Assembly: GCF_038235435.1 (NCBI RefSeq)
Contig: NZ_CP151275.1
Coordinates: 310,001-374,000, forward strand
Direction: 5' to 3'
DNA length: 64,000 nucleotides
From: Niveibacterium sp. SC-1
Lineage (GTDB): Bacteria; Pseudomonadota; Gammaproteobacteria; Burkholderiales; Rhodocyclaceae
Part shown: one piece after another, positions 63,684-64,000 of the stretch
How the letters are laid out: the number at the start of each line of letters is the position of its first letter
Position numbering within the stretch: the first letter of the stretch is position 1
The notes under the pieces: model-generated
The model's input: the letters and a program-made list of their open reading frames with translations, nothing else
The model's database searches: none
Told to the model about the DNA's origin: nothing
Made by a program: the position numbers and the translations under genes

Positions 63684-64000
63684 ATGATCCAGCGCATCAA
63701 TCCCAATCGTCGCTACGCCGACGCCGTGGTGCATCAGGGCGTGGTTCACATCATCGAGGTCCCGGTCAGCGAGACCGACGACATCCGCACCCAGGTGCGC
63801 GAGGTCCTCGGCGCGCTGGATGCCACGCTGGCGCTGGCAGGCAGCGGCAAGGACGGCTTGCTGATGGCCAACGTCTATCTGACGGACATGGCCGACTACG
63901 ACGCGCTCAACGAGATCTGGGAGGCCTGGCTGCCGCCCGGCCAGGCGCCGGCACGGGCCTGCGTGCAGGTCGCCGGCCTCGCGCGGCCGGGCTGGAAGGT
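63684..64000 (+). CDS. RidA-family protein, 5' part
   Basis: The frame starts at ATG 63684 with box CCAGGAGAACGCA and stays open to the window end (105 codons seen). It reads MIQRINPNRRYADAVVHQGV, LGALDATLALAGSGKDGLLM, ANVYLTDMADYDALNEIWEA and the catalytic-site segment PPGQAPARACVQVAGLARPG with the conserved arginine. RidA proteins hydrolyse the reactive enamine/imine intermediates that PLP enzymes such as IlvA release. Its place divergent from ilvA matches that role. The last part is missing, so length cannot be judged. Confidence 0.88.
   Translation, partial: MIQRINPNRRYADAVVHQGVVHIIEVPVSETDDIRTQVREVLGALDATLALAGSGKDGLLMANVYLTDMADYDALNEIWEAWLPPGQAPARACVQVAGLARPGWK

Overview
The window reads as chromosomal DNA from a GC-rich (visually 65-70 percent) betaproteobacterium, most probably of the Rhodocyclales. 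This rests on gene content and order: rapZ and mgtE, a convergent thiD-thiE-hemL unit, a rubredoxin, a pilG-pilH-pilI-pilJ-chpA cluster, and long-form ilvA. The genus cannot be fixed by eye. Coding density is very high, with many ATGA, GTGA or TTGA stop/start overlaps. No rRNA, tRNA, CRISPR array or phage was seen.

Layout. 1-6.3 kb: end of a MidA-like methyltransferase gene, rapZ, mgtE, then thiD-thiE-hemL on the minus strand and a rubredoxin. 6.4-16.5 kb: twitching-motility chemosensory cluster (PilG, PilH, PilI, PilJ, and a 2,170-residue ChpA with several Hpt domains), ended by a 36-bp perfect palindrome. 16.6-19.2 kb: a class I photolyase gene split by an IS1595-family element whose inverted repeats and 8-bp target duplication can be read exactly. 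19.3-24.1 kb: serine hydrolase lipoprotein, membrane AraC regulator, and a PbpC-type protein whose transpeptidase motifs are gone. 24.1-28.7 kb: minus-strand chain slt, epimerase, GST, cca, each overlapping the next. 28.8-32 kb: folate cyclo-ligase, PlsC- and CdsA-like lipid enzymes, AraC regulator. 32.1-35.4 kb: small stand-alone genes (VOC, GNAT, Asp/Glu racemase, exported unknown, HIT) with visibly lower GC and one attC-like site. 35.5-50.6 kb: ordinary accessory metabolism (MltF-like protein, nitronate monooxygenase, two LysR regulators with divergent partners, two MFS transporters, ceramidase-like membrane protein, PilZ protein, GH5 glycosidase). 50.8-53 kb: two unknown proteins and a sigma factor overlapping a small DUF2892 membrane protein gene. 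53.1-56.6 kb: TAXI-type TRAP transporter with DUF1850. 56.6-61.2 kb: opposing five-gene operon (periplasmic unknown, LolD-like ATPase, FtsX/MacB-like permease, LolA-like carrier, beta-barrel-like protein) that looks like a complete envelope export or sorting system of unknown cargo. 61.3-64 kb: Mpo1-like protein, ilvA, and a divergent RidA-family gene cut by the window end.

The best candidates for something little described are the five-gene ABC/LolA-like/outer-membrane operon, the catalytically dead PbpC, the four-copy short motif in the ChpA linker, and the sigma factor/DUF2892 pair. The clearest direct sequence result is the precise IS disruption of the photolyase gene.
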